NCBI GenBank assembly: GCA_965209015.1
Contig: OZ242367.1
Coordinates: forward strand, 2,480,001 to 2,544,000
Source of the DNA: Bin80 sp965209015
Lineage (GTDB): Bacteria; Bacteroidota; Rhodothermia; Rhodothermales; Bin80
Direction of reading: 5' to 3'
DNA length: 64,000 bases
Shown one piece after another: positions 53,457 through 62,499 of this stretch. Within the stretch, counting starts at the first letter, position 1. Each line of letters opens with the position of its first letter. A model generated the notes under the pieces. The model had not been told where the DNA came from, made no database searches, and saw only the letters and a list, made by a program, of their open reading frames with translations. Made by a program: the position numbers and the translations under genes.

Positions 53457-54791
53457 TTACTCAAATCCATTGACACGCGCAGGTGCCTCTGACTCATTCA
53501 ATAGAACAGCTCCTTCCCCTGTTGCATACGCTTCCTCTCCGTGGGCCACCAGATCCATTCCAAGTCCTTCGTCTGTGGACTCAGCTCTCAAATTGGTAAC
53601 CAGACCAACAACTTTTAGAATGACAAATGTTAGAACACCGCTATACACTGCAACTGCCGCAACGGATAAGGCTTGGACTCCAAGTTGTCCTAGACCATTA
53701 CCGAAGAACAATCCACCAGATGTAGCGAGTATTCCTGTGAGAAGGGCTCCCATAATTCCTCCCATACCATGAGCAGCAAATACATCAAGCGAATCATCAA
53801 GGCTTGTCTTAGTGCGCCACTTGATAATGAAATAACTTGGAATCACAGCGATGGCTCCCAAAGCCAGAGCACCTCCAGGATTTACAAAACCTGCAGCAGG
53901 AGTAATCGCTACGAGACCGACAACAATACCCGTTGCAACCCCAACGGCGGTGATCTTTCCAGTTGTGAATTGATCCAATAATGTCCAGACAAATACTCCG
54001 GCGGCTGGTGCAAGGAGGGTATTAACGAGCGCCAAGGCAGCAACTCCATCGGCTGCGAGCGCACTTCCGCCGTTAAATCCAAACCAGCCAAACCATAGAA
54101 GGCCGGCACCTAATAATACGAATGGGACATTGTGGGGCAAGAGTGCCTCGCGACCATAATCTTTGCGTGGACCTAAGACCAGTGCTGCAACCATAGCAGC
54201 AACCCCGGCATTCACATGAACAACTGCGCCACCGGCGAAGTCCAAAGCACCCAACTCACCAAGCCATCCACCACCCCAAACCCAATGACAGACTGGGGCA
54301 TAGACCAGCAAACCCCAGAGTCCAATGAACAGTACATAAGGTACAAATCGAATTCGCTCAACCACAGCTCCAGAAATGAGTGCAGCCGTAATGATCGCAA
54401 AGGTCCCTTGAAAGCCCATAAATAGCAAATCTGGAATGGAGCCATTTGGATCAAGACCTACCCCCTCCAAGAAAAGCATTGAAAAATCACCAAACCATGC
54501 GCTCCCTTCACCAAAAGCAATGGAGTAGCCGGCAATCGCCCACAGCGTACCAGAAACACCGAGAGCTACAAAGCTCATCATCATCGTATTTAAAGCATTC
54601 TTGGATCGAACGAGCCCACCGTAGAAAAATGCCAATGCAGGAGTCATAAGTAAAACTAGGGCCGTTGATACAAGCAACCATGATGTATCTGCACCACTGA
54701 TTGAAGCAACTCCATCAGCTTCCTGAGCAACAGCTGATAGAGGGGCCAACAGGCTCAAGCCAGCCAACACACGAAGTATTTTGTTAAGCAT
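53457..54791 (-). CDS. amtB: ammonium transporter AmtB
   Basis: 444 residues with a cleaved-looking signal segment (LLAPLSAVAQ) and 11 membrane helices. It has the pore signatures FYGGLVRSKNALNTMM, GGAVVHVNAGVAAMVAALV (first pore His) and DVFAAHGMGGIMG (second pore His). The C-terminal cytoplasmic tail (ESTDEGLGMDLVAHGEEAY) is the usual GlnK contact region. It precedes glnK in the classic operon order for this pair. It imports ammonium. Confidence 0.95.
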   Translation of the reverse strand: MLNKILRVLAGLSLLAPLSAVAQEADGVASISGADTSWLLVSTALVLLMTPALAFFYGGLVRSKNALNTMMMSFVALGVSGTLWAIAGYSIAFGEGSAWFGDFSMLFLEGVGLDPNGSIPDLLFMGFQGTFAIITAALISGAVVERIRFVPYVLFIGLWGLLVYAPVCHWVWGGGWLGELGALDFAGGAVVHVNAGVAAMVAALVLGPRKDYGREALLPHNVPFVLLGAGLLWFGWFGFNGGSALAADGVAALALVNTLLAPAAGVFVWTLLDQFTTGKITAVGVATGIVVGLVAITPAAGFVNPGGALALGAIAVIPSYFIIKWRTKTSLDDSLDVFAAHGMGGIMGALLTGILATSGGLFFGNGLGQLGVQALSVAAVAVYSGVLTFVILKVVGLVTNLRAESTDEGLGMDLVAHGEEAYATGEGAVLLNESEAPARVNGFE

Positions 54792-54893
54792 AGAATTCCG
54801 ATTTAATTAAGGTGAAAACATATATCTACCTCAATAATTTAGGAAAATACCCCGTAATAGAATAACAATTCAGAAAATGAAAGGGCTTCCAGG

Positions 54894-54926
54894 AAAAATT
54901 TCACCAAAAATTCATAATTTTGGTGA
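54894..54926 (-). terminator. probable terminator after the phosphofructokinase gene
   Basis: On the minus strand TCACCAAAATT and AATTTTTGGTGA pair around a short loop with one bulged base; the sequence continues AATTTTTCC. It lies about 80 bases after the phosphofructokinase stop. Confidence 0.6.
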
Positions 54927-55003
54927 ACTATATCACCTCTCGTAACTGGTGATCAAGTTAGATGATAAGCACAGTAATTCGGCCCAGCCTTGCGAACTGA
55001 CTC

Positions 55004-56197
55004 TTAGTCCGAGTTCATGATGAACAAAGGAGCATCCTGGAGATCCTTGAAATTTGGACGAAGTCGCTCTTCATTGTAAAATTTTTCTACATCAACTACT
55101 TTATGAGGTGCATTTATCACCTCCATCGAAATATTTCCATACACTCCGTTCCGAATGTTAACCAACCGTCCAGAGGTTCCACTCAATATTAAGTCCAGTG
55201 CTAAATTTCCATAGGCGATTGGGACAACGCAATCAAGTGCATCTGGAGCTCCGCAGCGAACCAGATAGCCGAGACGCTGATTTACGATATTGACTCGCTT
55301 TCCATTGTTGTACTCAGGGGAACGTCTCTTCAATTCCTCGCCAACGCGGATCCCGATTCCACCAAGCTTTGCATGTCCGTACTGGTCTTTCTCTGATGCA
55401 AGAAATGACATCTGATCATCGCCTCTAATTTTTGCTCCCTCAGAAACCAACACCACCGAATAACGGCTAGGATGTCGATTTCGATCATAGACCATAAGAT
55501 CCGTGAGCCGGTCAATATCAAAATCCACCTCAGGGATCACACATCGGTCAGCAGCACCTGCCATGGACGGTAGAAGAGCGGAGTATCCAGCGTAGCGACC
55601 AAACACCTCAATCACCAAAAAGCGCTCATGTGAACCTGCCGACGTTCGAAGCGTGTTGGCCAATTCAATGGTTCTCGTCACACATGTACCAAATCCGATA
55701 CAATAATCCGTACCCGGTACATCATTGTCCATGGTCTTAGGGATCGCAACCACCTTGACACCTTCTTTGTGAAGACGATAGCCATAACTTAGCGTATCAT
55801 CTCCGCCGATTGGGACTAAATAATCAATGCCAAGATACTCGATATTTGAAAGAACTGCCGAGGTAACATCACTGATCTCATCTGTGAATTGATCTCGCAG
55901 ATGGGCTGGAAGCATGGTCTTTGGCAAATGACTTGGCCGCGTACGGGAGCTGTGTAAAAATGTCCCACCTGTACGTGCCGCAGCATTCACCGTAGCCTCA
56001 CTGAGCTCAATGACACTCTCTGAATTATCAGCTTCAGAATCTTGGATAAAATCCACTAGACCTGCCCAACCACGCTTGATTCCAACCACACGATATCCCT
56101 CGCGTAATGCACGAACTGTAACTGCTCGAATCGCAGGGTTCAGTCCCGGCACATCCCCACCACCCGTAAGAATTCCAATTGTACCTCTATATTCCAT
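55004..56197 (-). CDS. pfp: 6-phosphofructokinase, probable PPi-dependent type
   Basis: 397 residues of the PfkA superfamily: ILTGGGDVPGLNPAIR, IGGDDTLSYG (131-139), IPKTMDNDVPGTDYCIGFGT and EVFGRYAGYSALLP. Two residues decide the phosphate donor: the second Asp of GGDD (ATP enzymes have Gly) and Lys154 in PKTMDND. Both match PPi-dependent enzymes, so it likely interconverts fructose 6-phosphate and fructose 1,6-bisphosphate reversibly with pyrophosphate. Length agrees with short group III PFKs. The donor is predicted, not proven. Confidence 0.88.
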   Translation of the reverse strand: MEYRGTIGILTGGGDVPGLNPAIRAVTVRALREGYRVVGIKRGWAGLVDFIQDSEADNSESVIELSEATVNAAARTGGTFLHSSRTRPSHLPKTMLPAHLRDQFTDEISDVTSAVLSNIEYLGIDYLVPIGGDDTLSYGYRLHKEGVKVVAIPKTMDNDVPGTDYCIGFGTCVTRTIELANTLRTSAGSHERFLVIEVFGRYAGYSALLPSMAGAADRCVIPEVDFDIDRLTDLMVYDRNRHPSRYSVVLVSEGAKIRGDDQMSFLASEKDQYGHAKLGGIGIRVGEELKRRSPEYNNGKRVNIVNQRLGYLVRCGAPDALDCVVPIAYGNLALDLILSGTSGRLVNIRNGVYGNISMEVINAPHKVVDVEKFYNEERLRPNFKDLQDAPLFIMNSD

Positions 56198-56344
56198 TAT
56201 TAATTGAATTATTGTGAACAGATTTGCCGAAAATTACAACAACATTTTGGATCAACGGCATTATTTACATAACAAAATCCTGTCTAATGGAATATTTATT
56301 TTATGCAGATCGTCTAAAGCGTCACACATCTCACAGTTCATCCA

Positions 56345-56797
56345 ATGCGCCTTACCCATTATTTTGCATGTATCACACTGGTACTGCACAGAATGACTGT
56401 TGCCCCAGGTAGTTTCGCTCAGCGAGGGCTGCGTAATCAGATGGACAATACGTTGGAATTGATGGCGGCTCTGACGGATACGTTGATCACCAAACTCACA
56501 CTTACCGAAGATCAGATTTCCGTGGTGCGTGCAATCCTGAAAATTCGTGCTGAATCTCTGTTGGCACTTCGCCCCGAACCAAGCAGGGGCCGTGAACAAT
56601 TACAGTCCATTCGTGCCAAATGACAAAATGTCAACAATCAAGCCGAAGCCGCACTGTCAGCGCTTCTGTCACCTGAACAAATGATTACTTGTCAGCTAGT
56701 TATCGAAAATCAGCTTCGGGAACGAAGACGGCAAATGAGGTGGAGAAATCATCGAGATGGATCCTGCTTCTCACACTCGTCTGTTCTCCAGAGATGA
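56345..56797 (+). pseudogene. Spy/CpxP-like periplasmic protein with in-frame TGA
   Basis: The frame from 56345 has a signal peptide (ending PGSFAQ) and a Spy-like helical start (LTEDQISVVRAILKIRAESL). A TGA at 56621-56623 stops it, after which the same frame continues with QNVNNQAEAALSALLSPEQM and QLRERRRQMRWRNH until 56797. LSPEQ-type segments are typical of Spy/CpxP/ZraP-like proteins, so one nonsense change (CGA to TGA or similar) seems to have split a 150-codon gene. It sits just before the ECF sigma operon, which contains another Spy-like gene. A functional truncated product cannot be excluded. Confidence 0.6.
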
Positions 56798-56873
56798 TCT
56801 TGTATCTCTAGGACAGGGATGATTCCTAAGAATGTGATCAACAAATTGAATCGACTCGCTCAGCCTCAGAAAA

Positions 56874-57443
56874 GTGGCAACTACGCTCTCAGATGACAGT
56901 TTGCTTGACCGTGCAAGAAAGGGAGATCAAAATGCATTCCGTGAACTGCTGGAACGCTATCAATGTTCGGTGTCTCTTACTGTCTCTGGAATGCTTGGCA
57001 TTGGGCCTGAAATTGATGACGTCGTTCAGGAAGTGTTCATTCGTTTCTATAAAACGCTTGGCCGATTTCGCGGTGATGCCTCATGTAAGACCTATCTCAC
57101 ACGTATTGCGATTAATGCATCATTGGATACACTGCGACGGCGTAATCGCATGCGCTCCCGATTCATCAGCCGGGATGATCAAATGGTGAGCATACCCGAT
57201 CCAAAAGTTGAGGCAACTCAGGCCGAACGCTTTGAAAGAGCACAACTCATCGATTCTGCAATGAATCAACTAAAACCTCATCACCGAACCGTCGTTGTGT
57301 TGAGATTAGTTGATGGATATTCAACTTCTGAAACAGCTGAGATTCTCGGGATTCCCCAAGGGACCGTCCTCTCAAGGCTCAATAGAGCAATTGCCCACCT
57401 CAGAGATATTTTAGGCCCAATCCTACAGAAAGAAGTTCGTTAA
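56874..57443 (+). CDS. ECF-type RNA polymerase sigma factor
   Basis: 189 residues: sigma-2 region (FRELLERYQCSVSLTV, IDDVVQEVFIRFYKTLGRFR, TYLTRIAINASLDTLRRRNR) and sigma-4 region (LKPHHRTVVVLRLVDGYST, SETAEILGIPQGTVLSRLNR). Starts with GTG; no ATG is available in frame before region 2. The next gene starts 3 bases after the stop and encodes a small membrane protein that may be its anti-sigma factor. The operon continues into an efflux pump, so the sigma factor probably responds to envelope or drug stress and activates its own operon. Confidence 0.92.
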   Translation: MATTLSDDSLLDRARKGDQNAFRELLERYQCSVSLTVSGMLGIGPEIDDVVQEVFIRFYKTLGRFRGDASCKTYLTRIAINASLDTLRRRNRMRSRFISRDDQMVSIPDPKVEATQAERFERAQLIDSAMNQLKPHHRTVVVLRLVDGYSTSETAEILGIPQGTVLSRLNRAIAHLRDILGPILQKEVR

Positions 57444-57445
57444 AC

Positions 57446-57808
57446 ATGAGAATGAAGACGCCTATGAATTCGTCAGATGTTCAGCGCCTCCGCACCTTAC
57501 TCCGCGAAGCCGCGGAGACCGTCGCTGAATCCAGTGTACAACCCTTCCTCCCAGACCGAATCATGCGCCGGATTCAATCATCGGTACATCCAGAAGAAGA
57601 TTTCTTTCAGAGCCTCTGGTTAGCCTTTCGGCCTGTTATTTTAGCAAGCATTTTGCTGACTCTTGGATTTATGTCTTATAGTACAATTCTCAGTCGCAAT
57701 TATGAGGTACCCCCAACGCCAACTGAGGTTGTCTTTGGTCTTCAACCTTTAACACTTACGAATGCCTACTCCTCAGACTTAGTTGAATTTTCGTCAATGA
57801 CCCCATGA
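57446..57808 (+). CDS. small single-pass membrane protein, possible anti-sigma factor
   Basis: 120 residues: a soluble helical N-terminal part (SSDVQRLRTLLREAAETVAE, PFLPDRIMRRIQSS), one transmembrane helix (FRPVILASILLTLGFMSYST) and a short outer tail. No family is recognised. Size, topology and position straight after an ECF sigma gene suggest an anti-sigma factor without the zinc-binding HxxxCxxC motif. The end overlaps the next gene by 4 bases (ATGA). Confidence 0.7.
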   Translation: MRMKTPMNSSDVQRLRTLLREAAETVAESSVQPFLPDRIMRRIQSSVHPEEDFFQSLWLAFRPVILASILLTLGFMSYSTILSRNYEVPPTPTEVVFGLQPLTLTNAYSSDLVEFSSMTP

Positions 57809-58254
57809 GTACTCGTACGAAATCAATTGTGATCCTTGCATGTACACTGATGTGCGGTATACTTATCGGTGCTTTGGGTACAAGTACTTGGCAACATCGC
57901 CGCAATGTGGTAGTAGTTGAAACTCGCAGACCAGGTGGTCTTATGCGACAGATTGAACGTATCATTGAAATTCAGGATGAAACTCAGCGCCAAGAAGTTA
58001 AAATAATACTGAGTCGTGCTGAACAGTCATTCATGTTGCAGCGTAAACGCATGATAGACAGCCTTACTGTTCACCGCCAACTCTTGCTTAGAGATCTGGA
58101 GCAAATACTTGAACCAGATCAATGGCAACAACTTGAGGCTTGGTTGAACCGAAAACGAAAACTGCATCATCCGAACTGGAAGGATCAACGTTCGGAGCGA
58201 CGCGAACAAGCTAGAAAGTCATCAGCCCACCGACCTCCTAATAAACCAGATTGA
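57805..58254 (+). CDS. Spy/CpxP/ZraP-like periplasmic protein, membrane-anchored
   Basis: 149 residues: an N-terminal helix (SIVILACTLMCGILIGALG), then a long helical, strongly basic domain (QDETQRQEVKIILSRAEQSF, LLLRDLEQILEPDQWQQLEA) resembling heavy-metal-sensor/Spy proteins, whose 'LxPEQxxxLE' helix is seen here as LEPDQWQQLE. The C-terminus is very basic (KRKLHHPNWKDQRSERREQA). It probably senses envelope stress together with the sigma/anti-sigma pair. The next gene begins immediately after the stop. Confidence 0.7.
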   Translation: MSTRTKSIVILACTLMCGILIGALGTSTWQHRRNVVVVETRRPGGLMRQIERIIEIQDETQRQEVKIILSRAEQSFMLQRKRMIDSLTVHRQLLLRDLEQILEPDQWQQLEAWLNRKRKLHHPNWKDQRSERREQARKSSAHRPPNKPD

Positions 58255-59553
58255 ATGAGATTCATCATCATCGCAGTTGCTGTCGTGATCACCGGTGGCT
58301 CCCTTTGGTATTTAAGTCGGGGCTCTGTTGAACCGGTCAGTCCCTACAGATTTGTTACTCTTGAAGAAGGTGACCTTGAGGCTGTTGTTGCAAGTACAGG
58401 AACATTGGATGCAGTCACAACGGTTCAGGTGGGGACACAAGTTTCTGGAATCATTGCCAGTATTTACGTTGACTTTAATGATCGCGTCCGTTCAGGACAA
58501 GTAATTGCTCGTATTGACACTACACTCTTGTCAAGTTCTGTACGAGATGCAGAATCTAATCTTGAGCGCAACCAAGCCCAGCTCCGCCAAGCTGAGCGTG
58601 AGCTTGAACGGATCGAGCCCCTTTACGGTCAACAGTTCGTGACTGAAGTGGATTATGTGCGAGCACAATATGACCTTGACATCGCGAAAGCTGCCACTAA
58701 GAGTGCTGAAATCAGCCTGGAACGTGCTCGTCAGAATTTGAGCTATGCCACTATTGTGGCTCCAATTTCGGGTACAGTCATTGAGCGAAATGTTGATGTC
58801 GGGCAAACAGTTGCCGCGAGCTTTTCAGCACCTCAACTCTTCCTTATTGCAGATGATCTCTCTCGTATGGAAATCTTAGCCTCGGTTGACGAAAGTGATA
58901 TTGGGAAGATCGTGGCCGACCAATTCGCCCGCTTTACGGTGCAAGCATATCCAGACGAGACCTTCAGTGGTACCGTACGACAGGTTCGGCTGCAATCTAC
59001 TGTTGAGGAAAATGTTGTGAATTACACCGTAGTCGTAGATGTTCAGAATCCAGATGGGCGCCTATTGCCGGGAATGACTGCTACGGTTGATTTTCTGATT
59101 GATTCGGCAACGAATATTCTCAAACTGCCCAATCCTGCACTTCGTTTTCGTGCGACTCCGCAAATGTTTGAAGTGATCCGTGTCCGCCAAGAATCCACAA
59201 CTGAAACAAGTGATAATGCCCCGCGAGGTGAGGCCCGTAGTAATCCTTCTGCTGCCACCATCCGGGGTAGTGGCATTGAAACCAGACCCGGTGGTTCCGC
59301 ACAGGGAGGCAGGATTGGCGGCTTTGGAGGCGGTGGGAATAATTTCACTATGATCTGGTATTTAGATGAAGCTGGTGAACTCATGGTTACCCGTGCACAA
59401 ACCGGAATCACCGATGGTCAGATGACACAGGTATCTGGTGCGAGCCTTGAAGCGGGTATGCAGATCATTGCAGGAGTGATGCAACAGGGTAGTGAAGGAT
59501 CTAGTAATCCGTTTCAGCGATCTCAGCAGCGTTTTCGCCCTGGAGGATTTTAG
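58255..59553 (+). CDS. macA: MacA-like efflux periplasmic adaptor (HlyD/RND family)
   Basis: 432 residues: an N-terminal membrane helix (MRFIIIAVAVVITGGSLWYL), a split lipoyl domain (LDAVTTVQVGTQVSGIIASI and LSYATIVAPISGTVIERNVD), a coiled-coil hairpin (residues 90-160) and a beta-barrel (VDESDIGKIVADQFARFTVQ). The C-terminal third has a Gly-rich insertion (SAQGGRIGGFGGGGNNF). It bridges the ABC transporter subunits encoded downstream and an outer-membrane factor not found in this window. Confidence 0.88.
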   Translation: MRFIIIAVAVVITGGSLWYLSRGSVEPVSPYRFVTLEEGDLEAVVASTGTLDAVTTVQVGTQVSGIIASIYVDFNDRVRSGQVIARIDTTLLSSSVRDAESNLERNQAQLRQAERELERIEPLYGQQFVTEVDYVRAQYDLDIAKAATKSAEISLERARQNLSYATIVAPISGTVIERNVDVGQTVAASFSAPQLFLIADDLSRMEILASVDESDIGKIVADQFARFTVQAYPDETFSGTVRQVRLQSTVEENVVNYTVVVDVQNPDGRLLPGMTATVDFLIDSATNILKLPNPALRFRATPQMFEVIRVRQESTTETSDNAPRGEARSNPSAATIRGSGIETRPGGSAQGGRIGGFGGGGNNFTMIWYLDEAGELMVTRAQTGITDGQMTQVSGASLEAGMQIIAGVMQQGSEGSSNPFQRSQQRFRPGGF

Positions 59554-59558
59554 TCTAC

Positions 59559-60311
59559 ATGGCACACGAACTGGTCATGCGTACGCAACAGTTGACCAAG
59601 GTCTATACCATGGGGAAGACTGAGGTGCATGCACTCCGAGGAGTGGATTTCACTGTTGAGCGGGGCGAAATGATTGCAATTGTTGGTGCCTCTGGATCAG
59701 GGAAATCTACCTTGATCAATATTATTGGATGCTTAGACTATCCGACTTCCGGCACTTATTATCTTGACGGCGTGCATGTTGAAAAGTTGTCTCGTAATCA
59801 ACTGGCAGATATTCGCAATAGCAAAATTGGATTTGTCTTTCAGGGCTTTAACTTGCTCCCGCGAACGACCGCACTGGAGAATGTTGAGTTACCCCTTCTT
59901 TACGACCGGTCACAGCGGAAGGTGGCTATTCGGAAAACTGCCGAGAGTGCGCTTGAGCGTGTTGGACTTAGTGACCGGATGGATCATGAGCCGAATGAAC
60001 TCTCCGGCGGTCAGCAGCAACGGGTCGCAATTGCACGCGCATTGGTGACGAATCCATCCATCCTATTGGCGGATGAACCGACTGGCAATCTTGACAGTCG
60101 CACCTCTGTCGAAGTCCTATCTCTCTTCCAGCAGCTTCACAGTCAGGGGATGACAATCCTTTTAATCACCCACGAATCTGATGTTGCCAATTGCACTCAA
60201 CGCGTGATCGAACTCCGTGATGGCCAGATTATCCGAGACAAACAAATCCAACCACATAAGGCCAATCAGATTATACGTCCAGACTCCGAAGCTGTATCTA
60301 CTTTCAACTGA
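59559..60311 (+). CDS. MacB-like ABC transporter ATP-binding protein
   Basis: 250 residues of the LolD/MacB ATPase family: Walker A (VGASGSGKST), the family-specific GFVFQGFNLLPRTTALENVE, signature LSGGQQQRVAIARAL, Walker B (ILLADEPTGNLDS) and H-loop (LITHE). In E. coli MacB this domain is fused to the permease; here it is a separate gene, 12 bases before the permease. Confidence 0.93.
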   Translation: MAHELVMRTQQLTKVYTMGKTEVHALRGVDFTVERGEMIAIVGASGSGKSTLINIIGCLDYPTSGTYYLDGVHVEKLSRNQLADIRNSKIGFVFQGFNLLPRTTALENVELPLLYDRSQRKVAIRKTAESALERVGLSDRMDHEPNELSGGQQQRVAIARALVTNPSILLADEPTGNLDSRTSVEVLSLFQQLHSQGMTILLITHESDVANCTQRVIELRDGQIIRDKQIQPHKANQIIRPDSEAVSTFN

Positions 60312-60323
60312 CTGATCCTACTC

Positions 60324-61541
60324 ATGAAAGCATCTACACTCATCAAGGTGGCCTCCCAAAGTATTTTGAAGAATAAAATGCGTACACTGCTGACCATGCT
60401 TGGTATTGTCATCGGTGTTGGAGCCGTCATAGTCATGGTTGCGATAGGTCAGGGGGCACAATCTCAAATTCAAGAGCAGATCAATACTTTGGGGACGAAT
60501 ATGATCGTGATCACACCCGGTGCCAGTCGTCAGGGTGGAGTAAGCCGTGGCGCACAGAGTTATAATCGCCTTACCATCAAGGATGCAGAAAAGATCAAAC
60601 GGGAGAGTCTGATTGTTTCTGCAGTTTCACCCGTAGTCTTTAGTCGAACGCAACTCATTGGGGGAACAGGAAATTGGCGCACCACTATCAACGGCGTCTC
60701 CACTGATTACCAGATCATCCGAGACTGGGATCTGAAGTATGGCCGATTTTTTGATCAAAGTGAGCAGCGTCAGTTACGACGCGTCGTTGTTCTAGGTCAT
60801 ACTGTGGCGGAGAACCTCTTCCCTGGAGAAGATCCCGTCGGCATTACGATCCAAGTTGGCAGAGTTCCTGCACAGATCATCGGTGTTCTGGAGCCCAAGG
60901 GACAGACTGCCAGTGGTACAGATCAAGATGATGTCATTTTTGCCCCCTACACAACCGTCCAAACCCGTCTCAGCGGTTGGAGTCGCATCTTCCAGATTCT
61001 CGCCAGTACCCCTTCATCACGCGATATTCCCGCAGCACAGGAGGAAATTCAGGCCATCATGCGAGAATCGCATGGGCTTGCCCGCTTCGCTCCTGATGAT
61101 TTCACTGTACGGAATCAAAATGATCTCGCCGAAGCTGAACAAGGAACGACTGAGGTAATGACCTTACTTCTTGCCGCAATTGCTTCAATTTCACTTCTGG
61201 TTGGTGGTATCGGCATCATGAATATCATGTTAGTTTCCGTTACTGAACGTACCCGAGAAATTGGAATTCGCATGGCGATTGGTGCTCGAGGACGGGATGT
61301 ACTTACCCAATTTCTTGTTGAAAGCATCGTGATGAGCATACTGGGCGGAATCATTGGCGTAGGAATTGGCTTCACTGGTTCAACCATATTGAGCCAAATG
61401 ACTGGATGGAACACTGTGACATCTCCAACCACGATTATGATCGCACTTGCGTTTTCTGGTGGGGTTGGCATCTTCTTTGGCTTTTACCCTGCACGCAAAG
61501 CCGCTGCACTCAACCCAATCGAAGCCCTGCGTCACGAATAA
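60324..61541 (+). CDS. MacB-like ABC transporter permease (FtsX-type)
   Basis: 405 residues: first membrane helix (TLLTMLGIVIGVGAVIVMVA), a large periplasmic MacB_PCD domain (residues 45-270, with NTLGTNMIVITPGASRQGG), then three C-terminal FtsX helices (ISLLVGGIGIMNIMLVSVTE, RTREIGIRMAIGARGRDVL, FSGGVGIFFGFYPARKAAAL, NPIEALRHE). A mechanotransmission-type exporter working with the adaptor and ATPase genes just upstream, probably for drugs, lipopeptides or siderophores. Confidence 0.93.
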   Translation: MKASTLIKVASQSILKNKMRTLLTMLGIVIGVGAVIVMVAIGQGAQSQIQEQINTLGTNMIVITPGASRQGGVSRGAQSYNRLTIKDAEKIKRESLIVSAVSPVVFSRTQLIGGTGNWRTTINGVSTDYQIIRDWDLKYGRFFDQSEQRQLRRVVVLGHTVAENLFPGEDPVGITIQVGRVPAQIIGVLEPKGQTASGTDQDDVIFAPYTTVQTRLSGWSRIFQILASTPSSRDIPAAQEEIQAIMRESHGLARFAPDDFTVRNQNDLAEAEQGTTEVMTLLLAAIASISLLVGGIGIMNIMLVSVTERTREIGIRMAIGARGRDVLTQFLVESIVMSILGGIIGVGIGFTGSTILSQMTGWNTVTSPTTIMIALAFSGGVGIFFGFYPARKAAALNPIEALRHE

Positions 61542-62034
61542 TCTTCATCCTTACCCTTTGAATCCATGTTCAAAACGGTATAAGGTTTGTAATCAGTCGT
61601 ACAGGTTTAATAGGATTTCTGGAATTCACCGATCTTCTTCTGTACGGTACGCCGGTCCGTCTTACACGGACTGTAAGAAAAGGGAGCACATCAAGGGATC
61701 AATACTGTTCCAGTATGATTGAGAAACTATTCCTGATCTGTCTCTCTTTCCATATCAATCATTTCCTGCGACCCCAGTCGTTAAATTGGAAGTTTGGACT
61801 AAGCCGACAGAATTCCGAAAAGATGCCAACATGTTGTACTCGCATATAGTTTGATTTAACTGTTCTATCTTGCTTCATGCAATTAAATTTTGAATATTCT
61901 TGGAATAATGCGTAAATTTCTATAATTGTTACTATATTTGCGTACGGTTCGCTGCCCAAAGCATGCATATGTCGGGTTTAGACCGTATATTTCCCAGTGA
62001 AATACTCAAACACACTCCAATAACTGGATTAACA
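61542..62034. other. intergenic, promoter region of the small lipoprotein
   Basis: No gene recognised. GTCCGT-CTTAC-ACGGAC near 61655-61675 is a weak 6-bp hairpin after the efflux operon. TATATTTG at 61933-61940 looks like the Bacteroidota -7 element TAnnTTTG, about 100 bases before the lipoprotein start, but a -33 element at the right distance was not found. Confidence 0.35.
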
Positions 62035-62313
62035 ATGAAATTTTCTTATATATTCTTTCTTACTTTTGCACTTCTGATCGCTGCCTGCGGTGGTAGCACA
62101 TCCGAGTCCTCTATGGAAGATGATTCCGCATATGACGAAGTTCAGGAAGATGGGGCAATGCATGATGACTCCGCAGAAATGCACGACGATGCTGCCGGTG
62201 AGATGGAGCATGATACCACATCGACCGAGCATGATGGTGATTCAACCGATATGGACATGGAAGAAGCCCATGAGGACGAGTCAGAAGCTCACGGCGAAGA
62301 AGCCGAAGAATAA
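62035..62313 (+). CDS. small acidic, His/Met-rich lipoprotein, possible metal binder
   Basis: 92 residues. The start at 62035 gives a lipoprotein signal (FFLTFALLIAAC) followed at once by a low-complexity tail of Asp, Glu, His and Met (AMHDDSAEMHDDAAGEMEHD, STEHDGDSTDMDMEEAHEDE). Such tails may bind divalent metal ions or simply act as charged linkers. A strong terminator follows. No homologue family is recognised. An in-frame upstream start at 61963 would spoil the signal peptide. Confidence 0.75.
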   Translation: MKFSYIFFLTFALLIAACGGSTSESSMEDDSAYDEVQEDGAMHDDSAEMHDDAAGEMEHDTTSTEHDGDSTDMDMEEAHEDESEAHGEEAEE

Positions 62314-62379
62314 CTTTGGAGCTTAGGCACTCCACTGGACATCGTCCAAATTAATCGCCTCCATAAGTATTTCAGATGT

Positions 62380-62421
62380 GCCGCCTCGCCCAAGTTGGGC
62401 CCGAGGTGGCATTTTCTGTTT
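62380..62421 (+). terminator. terminator after the small lipoprotein gene
   Basis: GCCGCCTCG pairs with CGAGGTGGC and the inner CCCA with TGGG; the downstream sequence is ATTTTCTGTTT. About 65 bases after the lipoprotein stop. Confidence 0.75.
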
Positions 62422-62499
62422 AGATAGCTTGACGACTCTATTTGGGTGAATGGATTCTCTTCACTCAACTCTACACAACTCATTTAGTATTGCTTCGTT

